A model generated the notes under the pieces. It searched no databases and had not been told where the DNA came from. It was given only the letters and a program-made list of their open reading frames with translations. 35,744 nt of DNA from Nocardia higoensis NBRC 100133 (GTDB lineage: Bacteria > Actinomycetota > Actinomycetes > Mycobacteriales > Mycobacteriaceae). Below, in pieces: positions 17,082 through 25,474 of the stretch (the stretch's first letter is position 1; each line of letters begins with the position of its first letter). The position numbers and the translations under genes are program-made. The stretch lies in NCBI RefSeq assembly GCF_000308595.1, contig NZ_BAGA01000023.1, positions 1-35,744 on the forward strand, given 5' to 3'.

Positions 17082-17861
17082 TCAGGACGGCGCGACGCCG
17101 AGGCTTCCGGCCATCGGCACGGTGCGGAAATGCGTTGTCAGCGCACCGGTTTCGTCGAACGCGTGCAGGGCGATCGCCGGATCGGGGGAGTAGTCCATCA
17201 CGCGGTCGGGCAACCGGATCTCCCAGCTGCCGCCGAGCACCGAGGCGGTGCTCGGCGCGACCAGCAGCGGCAGGCCCGCGAACACAGCGGTCGCGGAGGT
17301 GTGTGCGTGACCTGCGAAGACAGCGCGGATCCTGGTGTCGGCGGCTACCAGTTCGGCCAGCCGGCCGGGTTCGGCGAGCGCGATGTCGTCGACGATGGGA
17401 CTGTGCAGCCGGACCGGCGGATGATGCATGGCCAGCACGATCGGCCCGCGCTCGGGAGCGTCGGCCAGGACGGCGCGCAGCCAGTCGTAGCTCTGCTCGT
17501 CGATCCGCCCGCCCGGCTCCCCGGGAATCGTCGTGTCCAGCATGACCACCGTCAGCTCACCGATGCGATGGACGTGGTTGATCGGCTCGGTGGAGGCTTC
17601 GACGCCGAGCAATTCGGTGCGGAAGGCAGCCCGCTCGTCGTGATTGCCGGGAATCGAATAGACCGGGATGTCGGACTTCAGCGCGGTGCGCGCCTCGGCG
17701 TACTGCGCGGCGCTGCCCGACTCGGTGACATCGCCGGTGTGGAGGATCGCGTCGGGCCTGCGGGGCAGGTCCGCCAGGAAGGCCATCACCTTCTCGACCC
17801 GTTGGGCGTTGCGGGCGCCGAGGTCGAAATGGGTGTCGCTGACCTGAGCCAGCAGGATCAT
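17082..17861 (-). CDS. Metallophosphoesterase of the cyclic-nucleotide phosphodiesterase (CpdA/Icc) type
   Basis: A 259-residue calcineurin-like phosphoesterase with all five metal motifs: D9-x-H11 (SDTHF), GDVTE with Asp44, GNHDE with Asn73 and His74, His146 in MHHPP, and GHAH at 184-187 (His185, His187). Size and motif order match the Icc/CpdA/Rv0805 class that hydrolyses 3',5'-cyclic nucleotides. A class III adenylate cyclase is encoded about 1 kb upstream on the same strand, which would fit local cAMP turnover, but these enzymes are often promiscuous. No membrane segment. Confidence 0.88.
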   Translation of the reverse strand: MILLAQVSDTHFDLGARNAQRVEKVMAFLADLPRRPDAILHTGDVTESGSAAQYAEARTALKSDIPVYSIPGNHDERAAFRTELLGVEASTEPINHVHRIGELTVVMLDTTIPGEPGGRIDEQSYDWLRAVLADAPERGPIVLAMHHPPVRLHSPIVDDIALAEPGRLAELVAADTRIRAVFAGHAHTSATAVFAGLPLLVAPSTASVLGGSWEIRLPDRVMDYSPDPAIALHAFDETGALTTHFRTVPMAGSLGVAPS

Positions 17862-18033
17862 CGGCGGTCGCTTTCTCTGCGGAGTCGCCGCGTCGCGTCA
17901 CGGCGGGGCTGGCACGCGAGCACATGCACCTGTCCAGGCTAACGACCCGCGGGCAGCCGGTCCGCATGAGCCTCACCACGGCCGTGGCCGTGTCGCGGTT
18001 GTGCACGCTCGTGGAAAGAGCGCCGCCGGTGCC

Positions 18034-18804
18034 TCACGGCCCGATCGGCGCGCGGGGGTCGAGCAGTGCGGCCGGTTCGGCGAGATCCGGGACCGCGGAC
18101 CAGAAATCGGCGCCCGGCGGCGCGACCAGATCGAGGGTGGCCGGTTCACGCCAGGGGGCGTCCAGCCGCAGTCGCCACGAGTGCAGATGCGCCCGCGGCG
18201 GCCCGGACTTGTCGAACAGCGGATCGCCGACGATGGCGTGTCCGATCCAGGCCAGGTGCACCCGGATCTGATGCCTGCGCCCGGTCACCGGACGCAGGGC
18301 CAGCACGGCGCGGCCGCCGGTGCGGGCCAGCGTGGTGAACTCGGTGCGGGAGGGGTAGTTCTTGGCGGCCAGCAGGTCGGCCTCCTCGACGAACCAGCGC
18401 CCGTCCGCCGACCGGATGCGTTCGCGCGGCGCGGCGATCCGCACCCGGTTCTTGCGCCCGACGCTCAACGGCAGGTCGATCGCGCCGCGGTCCGGCAGTG
18501 CGTCCCCCTCGACCACCGCGAGATAGGCCTTCTCCGCCGTGCGCTTGGCGAACTGCCTGGTCAGCGTGCCGTGCGCGCCGAGGTCCTTGGCCAGCAGCAC
18601 CAACCCCGAGGTCACCTTGTCGATGCGATGCACCGGATACAGCGTCTCGCCCGCGGCGGCGGCCGATTCCACGATGTCGGTGTCGTGACGTTCCCCGGTG
18701 ACCGAGATGCCCGCGGGCTTGTTCAGCGCGAGCACCGCGTCGTCCTCGGCGAGCAGATATCGCTCCCGCAGCCGCGACCAGTCCGTTTCCACTCCGGCAT
18801 CCAC
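18034..18804 (-). CDS. RluA-family RNA pseudouridine synthase
   Basis: A 256-residue protein beginning near GTG 18804, with no N-terminal S4 domain. The RluA active-site motif HRIDKVTSG is at residues 59-67 with catalytic Asp62, preceded by ALNKPAGISV (26-35) and followed by the C-terminal RPVTGRRHQIRVHLAWIGH motif and GDPLF. It isomerises uridines in rRNA or tRNA; the target site cannot be told. Homologues are usually 230-320 residues, so it is complete. It starts 37 bases after the end of the adenylate cyclase gene on the same strand, so the two may be co-transcribed. Confidence 0.92.
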   Translation of the reverse strand: MDAGVETDWSRLRERYLLAEDDAVLALNKPAGISVTGERHDTDIVESAAAAGETLYPVHRIDKVTSGLVLLAKDLGAHGTLTRQFAKRTAEKAYLAVVEGDALPDRGAIDLPLSVGRKNRVRIAAPRERIRSADGRWFVEEADLLAAKNYPSRTEFTTLARTGGRAVLALRPVTGRRHQIRVHLAWIGHAIVGDPLFDKSGPPRAHLHSWRLRLDAPWREPATLDLVAPPGADFWSAVPDLAEPAALLDPRAPIGP

Positions 18805-18841
18805 GCCGTCGACCTTACGGAGGCGGGCCGGCGGCGGTCTG

Positions 18842-19834
18842 TCAGGCCCGGCGCAGCAGATGCGGGCGCAACCGGTTGAACCCGCGCAGCCGCACGCTGC
18901 GCAATTGCCGCAGGTGGAAGGCCGGATCCTCGCGCAGCCGCAGCTCGGCCCCGTCGTCGACGAGGACCGTGCCCGGCCTGGCCACACCGGTCAGCCTGGC
19001 CGCGATGTTCACCACCGTCCCGTACAGATCGCCGAAGCGCTGCAACACCGGCCCGTAGGCCACCGCGACCCGCAACTCCGGGGTCGAACCCACCACCATC
19101 GTCGACTCCTGGATGTCGAGGGCGATGTTGGCCGCGGCGTGCGCGGTCTCGGCGGCGAACATCACTTCGTCGCCGACGTTCTTGATCACCCAGCCGCCGT
19201 TCTCGGTGATGGCCGCGGTGGTGGTCGACTCGAACGCCTCGAGCAACGTGGACAGTTCGTCGGGATGCAGATGCCTGGTGAGCCGCGTGTAACCGACCAT
19301 GTCGGCGAATCCGACGGCCAGTTCCCGGGTGGAGTCCTCGCTGAGCGGGGCCACCTCGCCGTCGAAGGAACGGTTCAACGCCGCCGCCAGATGCCTGCGC
19401 CAGGTGTAGGACAGCAGATCCTCGAGCGCGGTCATCGTCTCCTCGGCGATCCGGCGCACATCCTCCGGCGAATCGCCCTCGGCGTTGATGCGGGAGTAGA
19501 TCTCGGCGAGCACCAGATCGGCCTGCCATTCGGCCAGCCGCGCCATCTGCCTGCCGATGGTGCGCGCGGCCGCGGCCTGTGACCGCAGGTCAGCGCCGCC
19601 GACCACGCTCATCGACCGGAACTCGCGCACCGCCTCGATATCGCCGTCGGTGTAGTCGACCGCGTGATCGTCATTGGCCGGAAAGCCCAGGGCCGTCCAC
19701 AATCTGCGCGATACCGCGGGCGCCACCCCGGACAGTTCGGCGACCTGATATCGGTCGTATTTCCGCTCGCCCTGCAGGAGATACGATTCCACCACCGACT
19801 GGACCAGCTCGGAACTGCGATGCGACGACGCCAT
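18842..19834 (-). CDS. Class III adenylate cyclase with N-terminal regulatory domain (Rv2212/Rv1264-like)
   Basis: A 330-residue soluble cyclase. The C-terminal catalytic domain has metal-binding Asp178 (FADMV) and Asp222 (NVGDE), purine-selecting Lys218 and Asp269, and transition-state Asn276 and Arg280 (TVVNIAARL); all are present, so it should make cAMP. The N-terminal about 165 residues form the actinobacterial cyclase regulatory domain, and residues 28-73 read like a MerR-type helix-turn-helix plus wing (YQVAELSGV ... YTDGDIEAVREF). In Rv1264/Rv2212 this domain autoinhibits and responds to pH and fatty acids. ATG 19834 follows AAGGTGA. No membrane segment. Confidence 0.93.
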   Translation of the reverse strand: MASSHRSSELVQSVVESYLLQGERKYDRYQVAELSGVAPAVSRRLWTALGFPANDDHAVDYTDGDIEAVREFRSMSVVGGADLRSQAAAARTIGRQMARLAEWQADLVLAEIYSRINAEGDSPEDVRRIAEETMTALEDLLSYTWRRHLAAALNRSFDGEVAPLSEDSTRELAVGFADMVGYTRLTRHLHPDELSTLLEAFESTTTAAITENGGWVIKNVGDEVMFAAETAHAAANIALDIQESTMVVGSTPELRVAVAYGPVLQRFGDLYGTVVNIAARLTGVARPGTVLVDDGAELRLREDPAFHLRQLRSVRLRGFNRLRPHLLRRA

Positions 19835-19928
19835 TCCGTCACCTTACGGCCCGCCGTCGCGCCCGGCGAGAGCCTCCTTTTCCCCCGCGCCCGCACGCTT
19901 TTCGCCCGCCGCGGCCACACCCGCGCGA

Positions 19929-20250
19929 TCAGCTGTCACCGGCCACCACGCGCAGCGTCTTCAGTTCCTCGTCGGCGGCGTCGGGAATGTTCATGCCCGC
20001 GTCGTGCCCGGAGCGCACGTACTCGACCACCGCCTCGTCGAGGACTTCTCCCGGCAGCGCGGCGGGAATGCCGGCCGCCGGAGGCAAGCAGGTCGGCCCG
20101 GAACGCGTCGGCCCCGATCACCTCGGGCACCCGCTCGTCGATTCCGCGGCCCTGCCGGTGATCCGGCGGGGTGAACCCGTAGCGGTCGAAGCGGTGGTAC
20201 TCCGCCAGGTCACCGCAGTGGCGGCTGCCAGGAATCGTTAAGCCGCTCAC
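19929..20250 (-). pseudogene. Small gene of unknown function, interrupted by a frameshift
   Basis: Reading leftwards from GTG 20250, a G/C-ending, protein-like frame gives residues such as EYHRFDRYGFTPPDH and IDERVPEVIGADAF. Near 20070-20081 coding quality jumps to another frame, which continues IPAALPGEVLDEAVVEYVRSG and ends at the TGA 19929-19931. Joined by removing one base in the GGCCGGCCGCCGG run, the product would be about 106 residues. The original frame runs on as Arg-rich nonsense. I do not recognise the family. It may be a true frameshift mutation or a single-base sequencing error in a GC-rich run. Confidence 0.6.
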
Positions 20251-20303
20251 AAGGTGCGGCGGGCACCTTGATGGCCATCCCCTTCACGCACAGGAGTCAG
20301 CCC

Positions 20304-20981
20304 ATGAGTACCGCCCTCGCCCCGACCGCCCGCCCCGACACCGCCGAGATGGTCATGGTCCACAACGCCTTCCGCAGGCATCTCTCGGCCCTGCCCGATC
20401 TCGTCGCGCAGGTCGACGCCGCCGACACCACTCGCGCCCGGCGCCTGGTCGATTTCATGAAGGAGCTGGTCAGCGGCCTGCACCATCACCACACCGGCGA
20501 AGACGAACTCATGTGGCCGATCCTGCTCGAGCGCGCCCCCGGCGACGCCGCCCTGATCGAGCGCATGGAAGAACAGCACGAGCGCATCGCGGGCCTGATG
20601 AAGCGCGCCGACCGCGAAGCCGAGGCCTTCGCCGAGACCGCCGACACCGTCGCCCGAGACCACTTCGCCGCCACCCTGCGCCTGCTGTCGGTCGCCCTCG
20701 ACGAACATCTCGACGAGGAGGAACGTCGTATCCTCCCGGTCGTCGAAGAGGTCATGACCGTCGCGGAGTGGGAGCACCTCGCCGAGAACGGCCGCGCGCA
20801 CATGTCCAAGGAGCGCCAGCTCGTCTTCCTCGGCTACATCCTGCACGGCGCGCCCGCCGCGGACGGCAAGAAGTTCCTCTCGGTGATGCCCCTGCCCGCC
20901 CGCCTGGCCTGGCGCTTCATGGGCCGTCGTGCCTACGGCAAGGAGTACCGCGAGATCTACGGCACCGCCCCGCAGTGGTGA
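20304..20981 (+). CDS. Hemerythrin-like HHE domain protein
   Basis: A 225-residue helical protein. Candidate di-iron ligands follow the hemerythrin spacing: His20 (MVHNAFRRH), the HHHHTGEDEL cluster at 60-69, His92 (EQHERI) and His135 with Glu138/139 (DEHLDEEE). Bacterial HHE proteins bind oxygen, NO or iron and are linked to redox or nitrosative stress; which applies here is not visible. The C-terminal about 60 residues (LPARLAWRFMGRRAYGKEYREIYG) are a conserved actinobacterial extension. ATG 20304 follows AGGAG. Its stop directly abuts the stop of the convergent SDR gene. Confidence 0.9.
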   Translation: MSTALAPTARPDTAEMVMVHNAFRRHLSALPDLVAQVDAADTTRARRLVDFMKELVSGLHHHHTGEDELMWPILLERAPGDAALIERMEEQHERIAGLMKRADREAEAFAETADTVARDHFAATLRLLSVALDEHLDEEERRILPVVEEVMTVAEWEHLAENGRAHMSKERQLVFLGYILHGAPAADGKKFLSVMPLPARLAWRFMGRRAYGKEYREIYGTAPQW

Positions 20982-21803
20982 TCAGTACTGGGACGCGCCC
21001 AGGTCGACGGAAATGCTTGCGGCGGTGACCAATCGGGCTTCGTCACTGGCCAGCCAGGCCACCGTGTCGGCGATGTCGTCGGGCATGGCGACGCCGTCGG
21101 GCAGCATCGGCGTGTTCATCTTGCCCAGCAGTTCGTTCGTCTGCCCGGCCCGCACCAGCGCCCCGACCATGTCGCCGGAACCCATCGGCGTCGCCACCGG
21201 TCCGGGGGCCACACTGTTGACGCGGATCGAATGCTTGCCGAGTTCGGCGGCGAACGCCCGGGCCATACCGGTGACGGCGTGCTTGCTGGCGGTGTAGTGC
21301 ACCATGAACGGCTGCATGCCCACCCCGGCCGCCGAGCCGATCAGAATGATCGACCCGCCGCGACCGCCTTCGATGATCCGCTGCGCGCCCGCCATGACGG
21401 TGTTCCAGGTTCCGGTGACATTGGTGTCGATCACGTCGCGGAAGGACTGCGGCGTGATCGTGTCCCACGGCTCGGGGATGCAGATGCCCGCGTTCGCGAC
21501 GATCACATCGAGCCTGCCGAACGCCGCGAATCCTTCGTCCACGACCGCCCGCAGCGCGTCGATATCGCGCACGTCGGCGGCCTTCGCGACGATCTTGCGC
21601 CCGGTGGCCTCCACCAGCGCGACGGTTTCGGCGAGGTCGTCGGGCGTCGCGGAGTCGTAGGGCACCGCCTCCGGCAGCGGCGCGCACAGATCCACCGCGA
21701 TGATGTCCGCGCCTTCCCCGGCGAGCCGGACCGCGTGCGCGCGCCCCTGCCCGCGCGCGGCTCCGGTGACGAACGCGACCCTGCCGTCCAGACGACCACC
21801 CAC
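20982..21803 (-). CDS. Mycofactocin-type SDR oxidoreductase (carveol dehydrogenase-like)
   Basis: A 273-residue short-chain dehydrogenase. The cofactor loop TGAARGQG is at 13-20, the insertion AVDLCAPL plus TPDDLAETVALVE at 36-66 is the hallmark of the mycofactocin-coupled SDR subgroup, NAG is at 104-106, and the catalytic Ser157, Tyr170 and Lys174 (YxxxK) are all present. Enzymes of this subgroup hold a non-exchangeable NAD and pass electrons to mycofactocin while oxidising alcohols. No mycofactocin biosynthesis gene is in the window. GTG 21803 sits behind GAGGAGG, which decides the start. Confidence 0.92.
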   Translation of the reverse strand: MGGRLDGRVAFVTGAARGQGRAHAVRLAGEGADIIAVDLCAPLPEAVPYDSATPDDLAETVALVEATGRKIVAKAADVRDIDALRAVVDEGFAAFGRLDVIVANAGICIPEPWDTITPQSFRDVIDTNVTGTWNTVMAGAQRIIEGGRGGSIILIGSAAGVGMQPFMVHYTASKHAVTGMARAFAAELGKHSIRVNSVAPGPVATPMGSGDMVGALVRAGQTNELLGKMNTPMLPDGVAMPDDIADTVAWLASDEARLVTAASISVDLGASQY

Positions 21804-21968
21804 GGCTCTGCCTCCTCGTGTCCGGCCAGACGCCACCGTGTTCAGCCCGCCTGACAACTACCGGTGATCGACGCTACGGCCGGTGCCCCTGCGGCGCAAG
21901 GGATCACGCTCGGCCCGTCCGGTCCTGCTCCGCCGGGTTTCGTGGCGTGGTGCGCCTGGTCCGAGCTG

Positions 21969-23222
21969 TCAGGCCCGAGGATCGGCGGGGACGAGTTCGA
22001 TGACCGCGATATCGGACGGCGCGGCGACCCGCACCGGCGGACCCCACGCGCCCGCGCCACGGCTCACGTAGAGCTGCGTGTCGCCGTAGCGTTCGAGCCC
22101 GGCGAGGGTCGGATTGGCCAGGGCCGCGATCAGATTGCCCGGGAAGATCTGCCCGCCGTGGGTGTGGCCGGACAATTGCAGGTCGACGCCGTGGTCGACG
22201 GCGTCGTGGATCAGTGCGGGCTGGTGGGCCAGCAGCACGCAGGGCTTCGAGGTGTCGCGGCCGCCGAGCGCGGCGTCGAAGTCGGGGGCACGGTCGTAGG
22301 CCTCGGCGGCCAGGTCGTCCACGCCGGCGATGTCGAACCAGGGGAGTTCGGCGCGCTCGTTGAACAGGACGCGGATGCCCAGGCTCGGCAGGTACTCGAT
22401 CCATTCGTCGGGGCCGGAGTAGTACTCGTGGTTGCCCAGGCAGAAGAAGATGCCCTGCGGGGCGCGCAGGTCCGCCAGCGGCGCGACGTGCTCGCGCAGG
22501 TCGGCGACGGTGCCGTCGACCAGGTCGCCGGCGATGGCGATCAGGTCCGGCCGGGTGCCGTTGACCGTGTCGACCACTTTCCGCGCGAAATCGCGCCCGA
22601 GTACGGGACCGAGGTGCAGGTCGCTGACCAGGGTGATGCGGAACCCCGACGCCTCGGCGGGCAGCCTGCGGATCGGCACGGTCACCCGGTTGACGGCAGG
22701 CCCTTTCAGCACCCCGTAGGTGCCGCCGCCGACAGTGGCGACGGCCGCCACCGCCGTGGCGCCCGCCAGCGCCCGGTCGACGAACATCCGGCGGGAGACG
22801 GTCCGCGCGTCCGCCGCTCGTTCGCCGGCTCCCGATGTTGCCGACCCTTGCGCCTGCGTCTGCGGCGCGGTCGTCGCCGGCGCCTGCCGGGGCGCTGCGC
22901 GCCGTGCCGCCAGTCGCACCAGCAGCGGCCGCAGCACCTCACCGATCAGCACCCCGAGCAGCAGATAGATCAGCACCGCCGCCCACAGATAGCCGACCGT
23001 CGACACCACCCGAACGACGCCGAACGGCACGGCGTCGATCCGCGAAACCAGCGTGCCCACCAGGAACAGCCCGCCGGTCACCACCACCGCGGTCCCGGCG
23101 CGCCGGGCCGCCGACCCCGCCACCGTGCTGTCGCGCACCAGCCGCCGCCACACGTACCAGTGCAGCCCGACGAGGACGGCGACCATCACGGCCACCATCA
23201 GCAAACCCACCACTACGCCCAC
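21969..23222 (-). CDS. Membrane-anchored metallophosphoesterase (YkuE-like)
   Basis: A 417-residue protein. About four N-terminal membrane segments (2-20, 43-62, 66-82, 83-100) are followed by an Ala/Gln-rich linker and a further hydrophobic segment (150-172) preceded by SRRMF, a Tat-like twin-arginine. The phosphoesterase domain (from about 190) has SDLHLG (Asp201, His203), GDLVDG (Asp233), GNHEYY (Asn264, His265), LLAHQPAL and SGHTHGGQIFP. The likely placement is catalytic domain outside the membrane; YkuE relatives are Tat substrates, and lipid or nucleotide-type phosphoesters are plausible. GTG 23222 follows GGAAGGA. Confidence 0.87.
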   Translation of the reverse strand: MGVVVGLLMVAVMVAVLVGLHWYVWRRLVRDSTVAGSAARRAGTAVVVTGGLFLVGTLVSRIDAVPFGVVRVVSTVGYLWAAVLIYLLLGVLIGEVLRPLLVRLAARRAAPRQAPATTAPQTQAQGSATSGAGERAADARTVSRRMFVDRALAGATAVAAVATVGGGTYGVLKGPAVNRVTVPIRRLPAEASGFRITLVSDLHLGPVLGRDFARKVVDTVNGTRPDLIAIAGDLVDGTVADLREHVAPLADLRAPQGIFFCLGNHEYYSGPDEWIEYLPSLGIRVLFNERAELPWFDIAGVDDLAAEAYDRAPDFDAALGGRDTSKPCVLLAHQPALIHDAVDHGVDLQLSGHTHGGQIFPGNLIAALANPTLAGLERYGDTQLYVSRGAGAWGPPVRVAAPSDIAVIELVPADPRA

Positions 23223-23437
23223 CGGTACAAGATCCTTCCGGACTGGCCCGAACTCCCGACCCAGCGAATCTACGCGCGCCCGTCGGGTGCACACGGTCCG
23301 CTGCATCCCTCGGCACGCCTCCGGTGCGGCCTGCGCCGGCCGGATCACCACTTCATCGGTGCGGGGCGGGGCCCGCGGCGTCCTCGCCGAGAGGTCGGGA
23401 CAGGCCCGAGAACCGGGTGCCGCTGCGGGCCGCGAGC

Positions 23438-24736
23438 CTACCGATCGTCCTCGGCGAGGAGCCGGGCCAGCATGTCGCGCTGACGGCGGTGCCCGATGGT
23501 CTCGTAGCCGACGACGGCGACGAAGGGGGCGATCATCACCACCAGCAGGCACACCGCGATCCCGACCCCGAGCGCGGACAACACCGCGGCCAGGGCCAGC
23601 ACGCCGAGCGTCAGCCCGAGCAACAGCAGATGGAACGGGTCGACAGCGGCCATCAGCGCCGTGTGCAGGAGATACACCATCGACACGTAGAGGCCGACCG
23701 GTACGGCCAGGCAGAGCACGACAGCCACTTCGTCCAATTCCGAGTGGTGTTCGAGATAGAGGCCGGCGACGTGCAGGCCCGCCCCCGCGGCGGCGATGCC
23801 GATGAACAGCGGAATGTGCCCGAAGCCGAACAGGTACCCGCGGTCCCGGCGCAGCGCCAGCATCTCGCCGAACGGCGTCATGAAGTAGACCCACCACATG
23901 CCGAAGGTCAATCCGGTGCCCGCCACGACGACCGCGATCGTGTCGGTCGACCACTGCAGCCCGTTCTCGCCGCCGAGCAGCCCCGACGACGAGGCCACGG
24001 TGCCGACCACTCCCTCACCGAGAGCGATGATCGCGAACAGCGCGTACCGCTCGGCCATGTGGTGCGGGTGCCACGGCGTGCCGGTGGCGAGGCCCTGGGC
24101 GAGCCTTGGCAGACATACCTCCAGCGTGCCCAGCCCGATCACGACGGCCACCGCGGCGGGAATCGGCATCGGCACGAAACCGACCAGCACCCAGCCGATC
24201 TGGACGATGGTGATCCACCGGATGTTCGCCGTGGCGACCCGTTGGTACGCGCTGGTCTGGCGCGCCACCCGGCCCCACTGCAGCACCATCGCCACCCGCA
24301 TCACCACATAGCCGATGACCATCAGGCGCAGTTCCAGTCGATCGCCCCCGTCGAGCGAATGGAACATCGGCGGCAACCCGAGGGCGAAAACCACCACCCC
24401 GCACATCTGCACCATCGTCAGCACGCGGTAGAGCCAGTCGTCGGTGTCGAACGCCGAGGCGAACCAGCTGAAACTCAGCCAGGCCAGCACGATCGCGAAC
24501 ATCGCCAGCACGAACGCCGGAACCGCCGGGCCGATGTGGCCGTGCGCCACCATCTCCGCCAGCTGCGAGGCCGCCGTGCCGACCGCGACCACGAACGTCA
24601 GATCGACCAGCAGTTCCAGTGGCGAGGCCGCCCTGCCCTGTTCCTGGGGGTCACGCCCGATCATCGGGACCATGCGATGTGCGATGCCCCGGGCGAGGGC
24701 GTTCGGTTCTTCGGTGTCCGTCACCCGGGTAAGCAT
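23438..24736 (-). CDS. ltrA: Low temperature requirement protein A (LtrA) family membrane protein
   Basis: About 432 residues with around twelve hydrophobic membrane segments. The family opening PLELLVDLTFVVAVGTAASQL and the mid-protein motif HHMAERYALFAIIALGEG (both conserved in LtrA) are clear. The family is named from Listeria, where it is needed for growth in the cold; its biochemical activity is unknown. The start is uncertain: ATG 24736, TTG 24826 or ATG 24676 all remain open and none has a strong ribosome site. It lies on the same strand as, and 215 bases upstream of, the phosphoesterase gene. Confidence 0.9.
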   Translation of the reverse strand: MLTRVTDTEEPNALARGIAHRMVPMIGRDPQEQGRAASPLELLVDLTFVVAVGTAASQLAEMVAHGHIGPAVPAFVLAMFAIVLAWLSFSWFASAFDTDDWLYRVLTMVQMCGVVVFALGLPPMFHSLDGGDRLELRLMVIGYVVMRVAMVLQWGRVARQTSAYQRVATANIRWITIVQIGWVLVGFVPMPIPAAVAVVIGLGTLEVCLPRLAQGLATGTPWHPHHMAERYALFAIIALGEGVVGTVASSSGLLGGENGLQWSTDTIAVVVAGTGLTFGMWWVYFMTPFGEMLALRRDRGYLFGFGHIPLFIGIAAAGAGLHVAGLYLEHHSELDEVAVVLCLAVPVGLYVSMVYLLHTALMAAVDPFHLLLLGLTLGVLALAAVLSALGVGIAVCLLVVMIAPFVAVVGYETIGHRRQRDMLARLLAEDDR

Positions 24737-24898
24737 GACCCAGCCGATGTCGGTCCTCGCCCGGACCCGCGATTCCGGCGCGGACCCCGTGGCCCACGGC
24801 CGTCGCCAGGTGTCGGTTTCGTCCAAGACAGCGGGCAGCGACTGTCCCTAGGCTGACCCGCAGGCAGAACGCGATGCTGACACGCAGGAGGAGAATCG

Positions 24899-25474
24899 AT
24901 GACACGCGAACTCGTCTATACGGGCTTCATGTCGCTGGACGGCGTCGTGGACTCGCCGGGCGGCAAGGTCGAGGGCCACCGCAGCGGCGGCTGGGTGTTG
25001 GACACCGAGTTCGTCCCCGAGGCGTTCTCGCTCAAGGGGGAGGAGCTCGCCGACACCACAGCGTTGATGTTCGGCCGCCGCAGCTACGAGGCGTTCGCCC
25101 CGATCTGGCGTGACTCCGACGATCACGCCGCCTACAAGGACCTGCCCAAATACGTGGTCTCCGGCAGCCTGACCGAGGACGAGCTGATCGAGGGGTGGGG
25201 CCCGATCACGATCCTGCGCTCGGAAGACGACGTCGCGAAGCTCAGGCAGTCCGAGGGCGGCGCGATCTACATCCACGGCAGCGCCGAGCTGGCCAGGAGC
25301 CTGTCCGAGGCCGACCTGATCGACCGCTACAACCTGCTGGTGTTCCCGGTGCTGCTCGGCGCGGGCAAGAGCCTGTTCACCCGCGCCGACCGTGACAAGC
25401 GGACACTGCGCCTGCGGGACTCGGCGTCCTACTCCAACGGCGTGACCAAGCTCGTCTACGACGTCGTGCGCTGA
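24899..25474 (+). CDS. RibD C-terminal / dihydrofolate reductase-like oxidoreductase
   Basis: A 191-residue protein of the RibD C-terminal (DHFR-fold) family: FMSLDGVVDSP at the start, LMFGRRSYEAF in the middle, and the C-terminal YIHGSAELARSL and LLVFPVLLGAGKSLF, typical of NADPH-binding YyaP-like members. It is probably a small cytoplasmic NADPH-dependent reductase; the substrate is unknown, and it is unlikely to be the main DHFR or a riboflavin enzyme. ATG 24899 lies behind AGGAGGAG. It converges on and overlaps by 19 bases the AraC-type regulator gene, a pairing that suggests regulator and target. Confidence 0.92.
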   Translation: MTRELVYTGFMSLDGVVDSPGGKVEGHRSGGWVLDTEFVPEAFSLKGEELADTTALMFGRRSYEAFAPIWRDSDDHAAYKDLPKYVVSGSLTEDELIEGWGPITILRSEDDVAKLRQSEGGAIYIHGSAELARSLSEADLIDRYNLLVFPVLLGAGKSLFTRADRDKRTLRLRDSASYSNGVTKLVYDVVR

